Assembly: GCA_003229095.1 (NCBI GenBank) | Contig: QIHS01000091.1 | Span: 1-25,847 of the forward strand | From: Woeseia sp. | Lineage (GTDB): Bacteria > Pseudomonadota > Gammaproteobacteria > Steroidobacterales > Woeseiaceae | DNA length: 25,847 nt | Reading direction: 5' to 3' | Shown: positions 15,767 through 23,025 of the stretch, one piece after another | How the letters are laid out: each line of letters starts with the position of its first letter | How positions within the stretch are numbered: the stretch's first letter is position 1 | Translations under genes and position numbers: made by a program | Notes under the pieces: generated by a model | Databases searched by the model: none | The model's input: only the letters and a program-made list of their open reading frames with translations | What the model was told of the DNA's origin: nothing

Positions 15767-17122
15767 TTGCTTCGAGCCCGACAAAAACTCGGTAAATACC
15801 GCATCCTCGGCCGCATTGCATCCGGACCGTTGGCAGATGTCTACACCGCGGCAGACACTATTCACAAAACCCGTGTAGCACTCAAGATTCCGAAGTCCGA
15901 CGACAACATCAGCAACGATGATTTTCTTCGCGAAGTGCGCATTGCTACCAGGCTGAATCACGAGAATATTCTCCCGGTCCAGGACGCCAGTTTCATCGAT
16001 GGCAGGTTTGTCATTGCGATGGAATTGGGCACTGAGTCACTTGCTGATCGAATCGTGCACCGCATGTCGAGCGTGCACACGATGGAAATCGCAGACCAGG
16101 CCCTGGCGGCGCTTGCGCATGCGCATGAAAAGAAAATCATTCACTGCGATATCAAACCAGAAAACTTTATCCTGTTTCCTGGTAATCGCCTGAAACTTGC
16201 CGATTTTGGTTTTGCAAAAATCAGCCTGCGGACGCTAAAGGCGTCAGGCTCAGGAACGATCGATTACATCGCACCTGAACAGGCGATGGGGCGGCCGAAA
16301 TTTCAGTCCGATGTTTTTTCCCTCGGCCTGGTCCTGTATCGCCTGTTCGCTGGAAAGTTACCGGAATGGCCGTTCAAATGGCCCATGGTCGGCCATGATC
16401 GCCTGCGCAAACGGTTTCCGCCAGAGATTGCAGACATGCTCAGGAAGTCGATTCAACTGGACCCCGCCGATCGCTATCGAAATGCCATCGAAATGTATGC
16501 GGAATTTCGAAAGATTAGTCGCCGGTCTGCGCGGCAAAGCGACAAAGGGAATAATGGCAAGAAAGGCAAAGGGAAGATCGGCAAAGGGAAGATCGGTAAA
16601 GGGAAAGTCGGCAAGGGACGAAACGGCAATTCGGCTGCAAATGGTGCGGGCTGGCGCAAAATGCAGTGGCGTGAGTTTCAGCGCCAGTATCGCGGTGAGC
16701 TGGAGACGGGTCACTCGTGCAGGCGCTGCGAGGGTCCCGTGGCTGAGAGTATGCAGTGCTGTCCCTGGTGTGGCGTCGATCATCCGTCGCGGCAGGCGGA
16801 CACACGCATGCCGGCGATTTGTCCGCGCTGCGAGCGTGGTGTGAAAACGGATTGGCACTACTGCGCGTGGTGTTACGGTTCCGGCTTTGAGGTTGAGACC
16901 AAACGCCGTTACAGCGACAAACGCTATAGCCGCAAGTGTACAAATCATCGTTGCAGGCAGCCACTAATGCCGTTCATGCGCTACTGTCCGTGGTGTCATT
17001 CCAAGGTCAGGAAAGCCTGGAAGATTGCCGAAAGCAAACACAAATGCCGGTCTTGTGATTGGGGTATCGCCAGGGAATTCTGGAACTACTGCGCCTGGTG
17101 TAGTGATCCGGTCGAGCGATGA
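15767..17122 (+). CDS. Ser/Thr protein kinase with C-terminal zinc-ribbon array
   Basis: 451-residue cytosolic Hanks-type kinase. The kinase domain (about 10-255) has a degraded glycine loop (GRIASGPLADVY), VALK with K40, E56, HCDIKPEN with D128, DFG at 146-148 and YIAPEQ. HCD replaces HRD, so this is a non-RD kinase that may not need activation-loop phosphorylation. A basic Lys/Gly linker (about 259-290) follows, built from 15-nt repeats. The C-terminal 135 residues hold four CxxC...YCxWC-type units beginning at about C318, predicting four zinc ribbons. The third has CxxxxC spacing. No membrane segment is present. Stop codons just upstream leave TTG as the only usual start, and it lacks a clear ribosome-binding site. 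The phosphatase gene overlaps by 4 nt, so the two are probably antagonists. Confidence 0.88.
   Translation: MLRARQKLGKYRILGRIASGPLADVYTAADTIHKTRVALKIPKSDDNISNDDFLREVRIATRLNHENILPVQDASFIDGRFVIAMELGTESLADRIVHRMSSVHTMEIADQALAALAHAHEKKIIHCDIKPENFILFPGNRLKLADFGFAKISLRTLKASGSGTIDYIAPEQAMGRPKFQSDVFSLGLVLYRLFAGKLPEWPFKWPMVGHDRLRKRFPPEIADMLRKSIQLDPADRYRNAIEMYAEFRKISRRSARQSDKGNNGKKGKGKIGKGKIGKGKVGKGRNGNSAANGAGWRKMQWREFQRQYRGELETGHSCRRCEGPVAESMQCCPWCGVDHPSRQADTRMPAICPRCERGVKTDWHYCAWCYGSGFEVETKRRYSDKRYSRKCTNHRCRQPLMPFMRYCPWCHSKVRKAWKIAESKHKCRSCDWGIAREFWNYCAWCSDPVER
16565..16624 (+). repeat. Four tandem 15-nt repeats encoding a Lys/Gly linker
   Basis: Units of the type GGCAAAGGGAAGATC occur at 16565, 16580, 16595 and 16610. 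The first two are identical, the third differs at a few bases and the fourth is more diverged. They encode GKGKI/GKGKV/GKGRN and keep the frame, so copy-number change would alter linker length without breaking the kinase. Confidence 0.8.
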
Positions 17123-17949
17123 CAAGAGACATCATATTGCTGGATGGCGCGACACAGCCTGATCAACTCGACAGGCAAATTGGCGGCGGCTCGCTAATCG
17201 CATTCACTGCGCCCGCGCCGAATAAAACGACGGACAACGAAGACAGCGTTGCCGCTATCCCGTATGGAGCAGATGCTGTTGTGTTGGCAATTGCGGACGG
17301 TGCCGGTGGCCTGCCCGCCGGTCGGCGTGCGTCGCGAACAGCGATCCGATCTTTACAAGTGTCACTTCACAACGCAATCGACGACTCCACACTCTTGCGG
17401 ACCGCGATTTTAAATGGCATCGACGCGGCTAACGAAGCAGTACTCGAAATCGGCAACGGTGCGGCAACGACGCTGACGGTCGTCGCAATCGAGGGTCATA
17501 TTGCCAGGAGTTATCAAATCGGCGATTCGGAAGCCATGTTCGTGGGCCAGCGCGGCCGGATTCGGGCGCAGACGATGGCACACTCGCCGACCGGTTTCGC
17601 GGTTGAGGCGGGTTTTCTCAATCAACGTGAGGCACTGCATCACGAAGAACGCCACCTGGTCTCGAATTTTATCGGTACCAGCGATATGCGTGTCGATATG
17701 GGTGCCGAAATGAAACTGAATCCCAGGGATACCGTACTGCTTGCAAGCGACGGCTTGATGGACAATGTGCACCTGCATGAAATTACTGAATTGGTCAGGA
17801 AGGGCACATTGGCGGCCGCTGTTTCCTCGCTTACAAACCTTGCCGCGAGGAGAATGACAGTCGAAACGCTGCACCAGCCAAGCAAGCCGGATGACCTGTC
17901 GCTGATCCTGTATCGAAAGCCTTATCGAGCGTCGCAATACGATAAGTAA
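17119..17949 (+). CDS. PP2C-family Ser/Thr protein phosphatase
   Basis: 276-residue metal-dependent phosphatase of the PPM/PP2C family, cytosolic. Metal-binding motifs are NEDS (E41, D42), IADGAGG (D60, G61), LLASDGLMDN and the C-terminal PDDLSLIL. AATTLTVVAIEG and YQIGDSEAMFV supply the core strands. There is no transmembrane or sensor domain. The ATG overlaps the kinase stop (ATGA), so the opposing enzymes are translated together. It most likely dephosphorylates the upstream kinase, the later membrane kinase or their targets, as inferred from context. A 300-nt gap follows, so the lipoprotein genes may have their own promoter. Confidence 0.9.
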   Translation: MTRDIILLDGATQPDQLDRQIGGGSLIAFTAPAPNKTTDNEDSVAAIPYGADAVVLAIADGAGGLPAGRRASRTAIRSLQVSLHNAIDDSTLLRTAILNGIDAANEAVLEIGNGAATTLTVVAIEGHIARSYQIGDSEAMFVGQRGRIRAQTMAHSPTGFAVEAGFLNQREALHHEERHLVSNFIGTSDMRVDMGAEMKLNPRDTVLLASDGLMDNVHLHEITELVRKGTLAAAVSSLTNLAARRMTVETLHQPSKPDDLSLILYRKPYRASQYDK

Positions 17950-18249
17950 CAATCCCAATTAAAACAGCAATTTAGTACGGTTATGTAAATCATCCCTGCG
18001 GCACTCAACACGGGCACCGGATTGACAGTTACTGCTGGTTGCGACCGCGCCCCGGGGGTATTATGGTCTCTGTTAGCCTGATCGTGAGCCATCAGGATTT
18101 TCGTTGGCCAAGTCCGATGGAACTTAACGATCACAATGGTTATCCAAACGGATATAGAGCGGCTGCGCCGGGAGACGCAAGTAGATTCTGCCAGATTCTG
18201 CAGGTCGCTCGACTGGGCATTCGACTACACAATTTGAGGCGGCAAGGCG
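17950..18249. other. 300-nt intergenic region before the glycine-rich lipoprotein
   Basis: There is no convincing gene here. It contains a TTGACA hexamer at 18022 and a TATTAT hexamer at 18059, but the 31-nt gap is too long for one promoter. A short direct repeat, AGATTCTGC, occurs at 18183 and 18193. An 86-codon frame at 18039 has no recognisable features and overlaps the next gene. Confidence 0.5.
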
Positions 18250-19329
18250 ATGAACTCAATCAGCCAAGAGAAATTTACTCCATCTATTGCACGCAATAGT
18301 GTTCTGTTAACCGCAGCTGCATTGTTGTTAAGTGGCTGCGCCGTTAGTTTTTCGACCAACGGACCGGGTGGTGTTGGTGGTAGCGGGGGCGGCGGTATCG
18401 ATCTGCCGGGCGGCATACCCGGCGGTTCATCTGGCGGTGGTTCGCCTGGCGGTTCATCGGGAGGCGGTTTGCCTGGCGGTTCATCGGGCGGCGGTTCGCC
18501 TGGCGGTTCATCGGGCGGCGGTTCGCCTGGCGGTTCATCGGGCGGCGGTTTGCCTGGTGGTTCATCGGGTGGCGGTTTGCCTGGTGGTTCATCGGGCGGC
18601 GGTTCGCCTGGCGGTTCATCGGGTGGCGGTTCTCCTGGCGGTTCATCAGGTGGCGGTTCGCCTGGCGGGGGCTCGTCCGGTGGCGGTTCTGGTGGCGCTG
18701 GTGGAGCGGGCGGCGGTGGCGCAGGTGGCGGCGGACAGGTTCGTGGTGTTGGCGGTTCCGTGCCAGGTGCCGGCGGTGCAGGCGGTGGCCTGGGTGGCGA
18801 CGTGACGGCTGAGAACTGTGACTCGGGTGGTACTGGCGGCTGGGGCGGTGCGGATGAGGGTTGTGATGGCAGCGTAGGCCAGTATCCCGGCGAAAGTAGC
18901 GCCGAGCGAAAAGCGCGGCTTGAGAAAAGTCTTGACGAATCCGTTGACGGTTTCGACGAAGTGCTTGGCGAAGAACAACGTGAAATTTCTACTGTTGGCC
19001 GTAACACCGAAGGATTCGGCGGGTCGGGCAGCGGCGGAGCCGGTACAGGCAGAGTCGGACTGGGATCACAAGCTGGCAGTGGCGGCAGTGGCAGCGGCGG
19101 TAGCGGTGGTTCGTCAGGATCAGTTGCCGGTCCACCCGAAGAAAAAGATGCGTCGATCAGCGGCATGAGTGAAGCCGAAATTACTGAGCGTACGCCGGAG
19201 GACATCCCCGACCTTGTCAGTGAGGACATCGTGGCGAGGCAATTGCGCGAAGCGGCGCTCTCAGAAGATGATCCCGCCATCAGGGAGAAACTCTGGGAAG
19301 AATATCGAAATTACAACGACCTGAACTAG
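18250..19329 (+). CDS. Glycine-rich repeat lipoprotein of unknown function
   Basis: 359 residues. Residues 1-30 form a lipoprotein signal peptide ending in the lipobox LLSGC (C30). Ala and Val follow the cysteine, so outer-membrane sorting is expected. Residues 57-137 are nine tandem copies of PGGSSGGGS/L. Further Gly/Ser/Ala-rich, low-complexity sequence continues to about 190 and again at about 255-295. Between and after these lie charged segments: AERKARLEKSLDESVDGFDEVLGEEQREI, and a C-terminal helix-rich EEKDASISGMSEAEITERTPEDIPDLVSEDIVARQLREAALSEDD region. No known enzymatic domain is seen. The Gly-rich part is probably a flexible spacer placing the acidic C-terminus away from the membrane. 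AAGGCG stands just before the ATG. Confidence 0.82.
   Translation: MNSISQEKFTPSIARNSVLLTAAALLLSGCAVSFSTNGPGGVGGSGGGGIDLPGGIPGGSSGGGSPGGSSGGGLPGGSSGGGSPGGSSGGGSPGGSSGGGLPGGSSGGGLPGGSSGGGSPGGSSGGGSPGGSSGGGSPGGGSSGGGSGGAGGAGGGGAGGGGQVRGVGGSVPGAGGAGGGLGGDVTAENCDSGGTGGWGGADEGCDGSVGQYPGESSAERKARLEKSLDESVDGFDEVLGEEQREISTVGRNTEGFGGSGSGGAGTGRVGLGSQAGSGGSGSGGSGGSSGSVAGPPEEKDASISGMSEAEITERTPEDIPDLVSEDIVARQLREAALSEDDPAIREKLWEEYRNYNDLN
18418..18660 (+). repeat. Nine tandem 27-bp repeats in the glycine-rich lipoprotein gene
   Basis: Nine consecutive in-frame units each encode PGGSSGGG followed by Ser or Leu (order S,L,S,S,L,L,S,S,S). A tenth, modified unit (PGGGSSGGGS) begins at 18661. The units are nearly identical in DNA, with mostly synonymous third-base changes. 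This suggests recent expansion or homogenisation. Change by whole units would keep the frame. Confidence 0.92.
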
Positions 19330-19381
19330 CGGCGTGTTGAAAACAGACCTACAAAGGCAGAGAACGATCGATAGTCTATTA

Positions 19382-20626
19382 ATGAGAAACAAGCTGAAAT
19401 TTATTGTTGCCTTACTGGGTTGCGCTGTGATGGCGTCAGGATGCACCGTCACCGAAGTCATCCACGCGGAAACGACTCACCTGGATGTGGCCTCTCTGCA
19501 AGTCTCAGAAAGCCTGTTGCTCGATATTGGCATTCTGAATTTCGACGCCGGCGTTCCGGAAAATAACAACGTTGAAAAAACGCGAATTTACCCGGAAGTT
19601 CGCAAAGCAGAAGCTCGTTATCTGCCTTATCACATCAAGACAACACTGCAGGGCACAGGTTTTTGGGGTGCCGTGAGAGTGATACCCACGCGCGTTGTCT
19701 CCACCGATGTGTTGGTGAGCGGCGTGATCAAACAGTCCGATGGCGAGATGGTGACGTTGCTCCTGCGTGCTGACGATGCGACAGGACGCCACTGGTTTGA
19801 AAAGTCTTACAGCATGCAAACCGGGCTGTCGTCCTATGCAGACTATCGGGACCGGACGCAGGATCCCTACCAAAAAGTATTCAACGATTTTGCCAACGAT
19901 TTGCACGCCTTTGTCCTGACAATTCCCCGGCAGGACATCTTAAGAATTCGCCAGGTGTCTGAACTCAAGTTCTTTGCGGATATGGCACCGACTGCGTTCG
20001 GCGAACATTTGACGACCAGCAACGAGGGGCTGGTGTCCGCGCAGCGATTGCCGGCGGAAAACGACCCTATGGTTGACAGACTGCGCCAGATTCGAGAGCG
20101 AGATCGGCTGGTTGTGGACACGCTCAATGAGCACTACGCAAACTTCTATTACGGCATTGCTTTGCCTTATGAAGGCTGGCGAAAACGGACTCGGGAGCAA
20201 TCTGTCGTTTACAGGCAAAGTCGCCAGTCGGCAATCCAGCGGGCGCTGATCGGTGCGGCAGTTGTGGTAGCGTCCGCTAACTACGAGCCATCAGGAAACA
20301 GCCTCTATGATGCCGATCGAATTGCGAGGTCGGTCGCCATTAGCAGAGGCTGGAATGCCGTCGTGAGTTCATTGCGCCAATATCGCAGCGCGGGCGTTCA
20401 CCGCGAAGAGATCAAAGAGCTGTCAGAGTCGTTTGTTGCCGAAGCGGCACCGATGGTTGTTCAGGTGCAGGGTGAGACCTTGCGTTTGACAGGTACAGCG
20501 GAAGCGCAATACGAAAGCTGGCGCAAGTTGCTCAAGGAAATTCACGAAACCGAAACCGGCTTCACCGAAGCGATTCAGGTCGGTGACCCAGCCAGGTCGG
20601 CTCAGCTACCACCGCCCTCCGGCTAG
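19382..20626 (+). CDS. Putative outer-membrane lipoprotein, unknown function
   Basis: 414 residues from the ATG at 19382. The signal peptide RNKLKFIVALLGCAVMASGC ends in a lipobox with C21, followed by Thr, predicting outer-membrane sorting. The next 160 residues form an alpha/beta-looking domain: LLLDIGILNFDAGVPENN, ARYLPYHIKTTLQGTGFWGAVRVIP, VDTDVLVSGVIKQSDG-like strands and RHWFEKSYS. This recalls periplasmic lipoproteins that bind or assemble envelope complexes, but I cannot name a family. The C-terminal half is helical with many Arg and Glu residues. The frame also opens at a GTG at 19334, which would place 16 extra residues before the signal peptide, so I reject it. It lies 52 nt after the glycine-rich lipoprotein and 23 nt before the kinase start. 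Confidence 0.78.
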   Translation: MRNKLKFIVALLGCAVMASGCTVTEVIHAETTHLDVASLQVSESLLLDIGILNFDAGVPENNNVEKTRIYPEVRKAEARYLPYHIKTTLQGTGFWGAVRVIPTRVVSTDVLVSGVIKQSDGEMVTLLLRADDATGRHWFEKSYSMQTGLSSYADYRDRTQDPYQKVFNDFANDLHAFVLTIPRQDILRIRQVSELKFFADMAPTAFGEHLTTSNEGLVSAQRLPAENDPMVDRLRQIRERDRLVVDTLNEHYANFYYGIALPYEGWRKRTREQSVVYRQSRQSAIQRALIGAAVVVASANYEPSGNSLYDADRIARSVAISRGWNAVVSSLRQYRSAGVHREEIKELSESFVAEAAPMVVQVQGETLRLTGTAEAQYESWRKLLKEIHETETGFTEAIQVGDPARSAQLPPPSG

Positions 20627-20649
20627 CGTTGGCATCGACCGAAAAACGG

Positions 20650-23025
20650 ATGCAGATGCTCAATGAAGGTATACGCCTCGCGGGCCGATATACCCTGATT
20701 CGGCGCCTGGGAACGGGCGGAATGGCGGAAGTCTGGCTTGCAGACGATCGTCATAGTGGCACTCGTGTTGCGCTTAAGTTTGCCGCCGGCAATGACGACG
20801 AGGATGGCAAGCAAAACACCTTGTTAAACAGAGAATGGCGCATCGGCAGTCGCCTGATGCACGCGAATATTGTGCGCGTTTTTGAATTCCACGACGACCC
20901 GGATGGTGCTTACTATAGTCTGCAGCATGTTGGTGCGACTGACCTGGGCGTTCTTGCAGGCGCAGATCCGGCTGAGGCATTACGACCAGTCGCTATGATT
21001 GCCGACGCGCTGCGTTATGCCCATGGCAAAGGCATCGTGCATCGGGATATCAAGGCATCCAATATCCTGCTGGACAGTCGTGGACACCCCTACATTGTGG
21101 ACTTCGGCGTCGCATGCGCACCGGGCATCGATGCGATAACTGGCGGTGGTTCTGCAGCTGCCAGCAGCCCGCAGCAACAGGCTGGAACGCCTGCGGACAC
21201 CTCGGACGACATCTATGCCCTGGGTGTTCTCATTCACGAACTGCTGACTGGCATGCCACCCGGTGTTGCGATGCCTGACAACATTTCGCTGCCCATTGAA
21301 ATCAAGGAATTAGTCGCGGACATGCTGGCAGAAAATGCTGGCGACAGGCCCAATGCAGAAGCAGTTGCTCAACGCCTGCAGGCGGCCGGAATTTCGCCGG
21401 GTCCGGCGCCCGTGCGTTACATTGCCGGCGTTGGTGAGGTCGATGAGGTTATTGAATCGAAGCAGGCTGCGCCAGCTGTGTCGCAAAGAATTGCGGCGTC
21501 CTCAACACGCACTGCTGCGCCGATCGATGCCAGTGGTATTTCTCCGCAGATGTTGTATGGCGGTCTTGCAACCGCATTGGTTTTGCTCCTCGTGGTCATT
21601 TTTGTATTGCCTCGAATGCCCGAAAACACAGCCGCGTCGGTTGTCGATATCGTTGAACAGCCGGCAACCTCGTCGGTCGTCAAACCCGGACCTGAGTCAG
21701 ATGACGAAAATCAGTCCGCGGAGCTGCCGCCAGGGGCACCGGCCGGCGATCCGGCTTCTTTCAACGAGAATATCGGTGATCGCGCCGTCAACGAATCGGC
21801 CCGAATCAAGGCGGCGACAGACAGCGCGCTCGGGGATTTATTATCACAGTTACAACGATTGCGTTTCCGCGCCATCGATCGCTGGGGAGGCCAGGATTAC
21901 CTTGACGCCGTCGATCTGTATGCGGCTGGCGATCAGGCCTATGTGGGTCGCAACTATCCGCTTGCCGGCGACCGCTATCGAGAGGCGATTGACCGCCTTG
22001 AGCCATTCTTCGATCGGATCGATGAAGTATTCAGGGAAACCCTGGCGGCGGCAAAAGATGCCTTCGATTCCGGCGACCACATCGAATCAATTCACCTGTT
22101 CGATCTCGCTGTCTCCATTACGCCAGGTAACCGCGAGGCTGAGAATGGGCTCGCGCGGGCGAAAAATCTTCAGGTGGTTCTCGAACTGATGGAACAGGGT
22201 ATGCAGTTCGAAGCAGATCTCGAGCATGCTGCCGCGCAACGAGCATTCGAAAAAGCGCTCGACATCGACAGCCAGTGGGAGTCCGCATCGGTCGCGCTGG
22301 CGCGCATTAATGCAGCCATCAAACAGCTGTCATTCGAGCAGCGCATGACTGAGGGTTTTGCGGCACTGTCGAGTGCAGATTTTGCCAGTGCGCGCGCCGC
22401 ATTCAATGCGGCCAAAGCGCTTGGCCCTGGCTCGCGACAACCGGCAGATGGATTGCTTCAGGTTGACCAGGAAGCCAGGCTATACGATATCCGCCGGCTT
22501 GAAAAAGAGGCGCTGGCACTCGATTCAAACGAGCAATGGGAATCTGCGGTATTCATTTATGAGGACTTATTGAAGATTGACCCTGACCTGCAATTTGCCC
22601 AACAAGGATTGGCGATGGCGCGATCGCGTTCCGCGTTGCATGCGCGTCTTGCGGGTTTGGTCGGCAGCCCGGACTTACTCAATGACCCTGTCACTATGCG
22701 CGACTCGACCTCGCTGCTTTTGAGCGTAACGCGAATGGAACCAATGGGACCGCGTCTGGAAGATCAAAAAAGTTCGCTTGCACGTCTGTTGAAGCGGGCG
22801 GCGACACCTTTATCGGTGCACCTGGTATCCGATAATCTGACCAATGTGACCATATTCAAAGTCGGACAGTTTGGCACTTTTGCCTCTCAGGAACTGAGTC
22901 TGCGTCCCGGCGTCTATATTGCTGTGGGAAACCGCTCCGGTTACCGTGATGTGCGAGTCGAATTTCGCGTGGCGCCTGAAGTCGATATGGAGCCCATTGT
23001 GATTCAGTGTGAGGAACAGATTTGA
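20650..23025 (+). CDS. Transmembrane Ser/Thr protein kinase with TPR-like C-terminal region
   Basis: About 791 residues. The cytosolic Hanks-type kinase domain (about 10-250) has GTGGMAEVW (Gly loop 21-24), VALK with K43, HRDIKASN (131-133) and DFG (151-153). The APE site reads SPQQ after a Gly/Ala/Ser/Gln-rich activation segment. One strong transmembrane helix lies at about 301-322. The rest, predicted periplasmic, begins with a Pro/Asp/Glu-rich spacer. It continues with helical repeats of TPR type (YVGRNYPLAGDRYREAIDRL, AQRAFEKALDIDSQWESA, SARAAFNAAKALGPGS) and ends in a beta-rich domain. The frame also opens at TTG 20629, and ATG 20656 is possible; no start has a clear ribosome-binding site. 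It overlaps the next gene by 4 nt. The architecture suits a sensor kinase or scaffold spanning the inner membrane. Confidence 0.9.
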   Translation: MQMLNEGIRLAGRYTLIRRLGTGGMAEVWLADDRHSGTRVALKFAAGNDDEDGKQNTLLNREWRIGSRLMHANIVRVFEFHDDPDGAYYSLQHVGATDLGVLAGADPAEALRPVAMIADALRYAHGKGIVHRDIKASNILLDSRGHPYIVDFGVACAPGIDAITGGGSAAASSPQQQAGTPADTSDDIYALGVLIHELLTGMPPGVAMPDNISLPIEIKELVADMLAENAGDRPNAEAVAQRLQAAGISPGPAPVRYIAGVGEVDEVIESKQAAPAVSQRIAASSTRTAAPIDASGISPQMLYGGLATALVLLLVVIFVLPRMPENTAASVVDIVEQPATSSVVKPGPESDDENQSAELPPGAPAGDPASFNENIGDRAVNESARIKAATDSALGDLLSQLQRLRFRAIDRWGGQDYLDAVDLYAAGDQAYVGRNYPLAGDRYREAIDRLEPFFDRIDEVFRETLAAAKDAFDSGDHIESIHLFDLAVSITPGNREAENGLARAKNLQVVLELMEQGMQFEADLEHAAAQRAFEKALDIDSQWESASVALARINAAIKQLSFEQRMTEGFAALSSADFASARAAFNAAKALGPGSRQPADGLLQVDQEARLYDIRRLEKEALALDSNEQWESAVFIYEDLLKIDPDLQFAQQGLAMARSRSALHARLAGLVGSPDLLNDPVTMRDSTSLLLSVTRMEPMGPRLEDQKSSLARLLKRAATPLSVHLVSDNLTNVTIFKVGQFGTFASQELSLRPGVYIAVGNRSGYRDVRVEFRVAPEVDMEPIVIQCEEQI

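Noticed and set aside
18039..18299. 86-codon frame in the gap before the Gly-rich lipoprotein
   Set aside because: No ribosome-binding site, no recognisable features and overlap with the next gene's signal peptide region.
18344..18646. Tandem repeats that might suggest a CRISPR array
   Set aside because: The 27-bp units are directly adjacent, have no unique spacers and are in frame in a lipoprotein gene.
18225..19280. 351-codon minus-strand Pro/Glu-rich frame
   Set aside because: It is the antisense of the Gly-rich lipoprotein repeats. GGC/GGT codons read backwards as Pro codons keep the frame open, and there is no start context or domain.
21335..22189. 284-codon plus-strand frame inside the second kinase gene
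   Set aside because: Alternative reading of the kinase gene, Arg/Ser/Pro-rich and without motifs.
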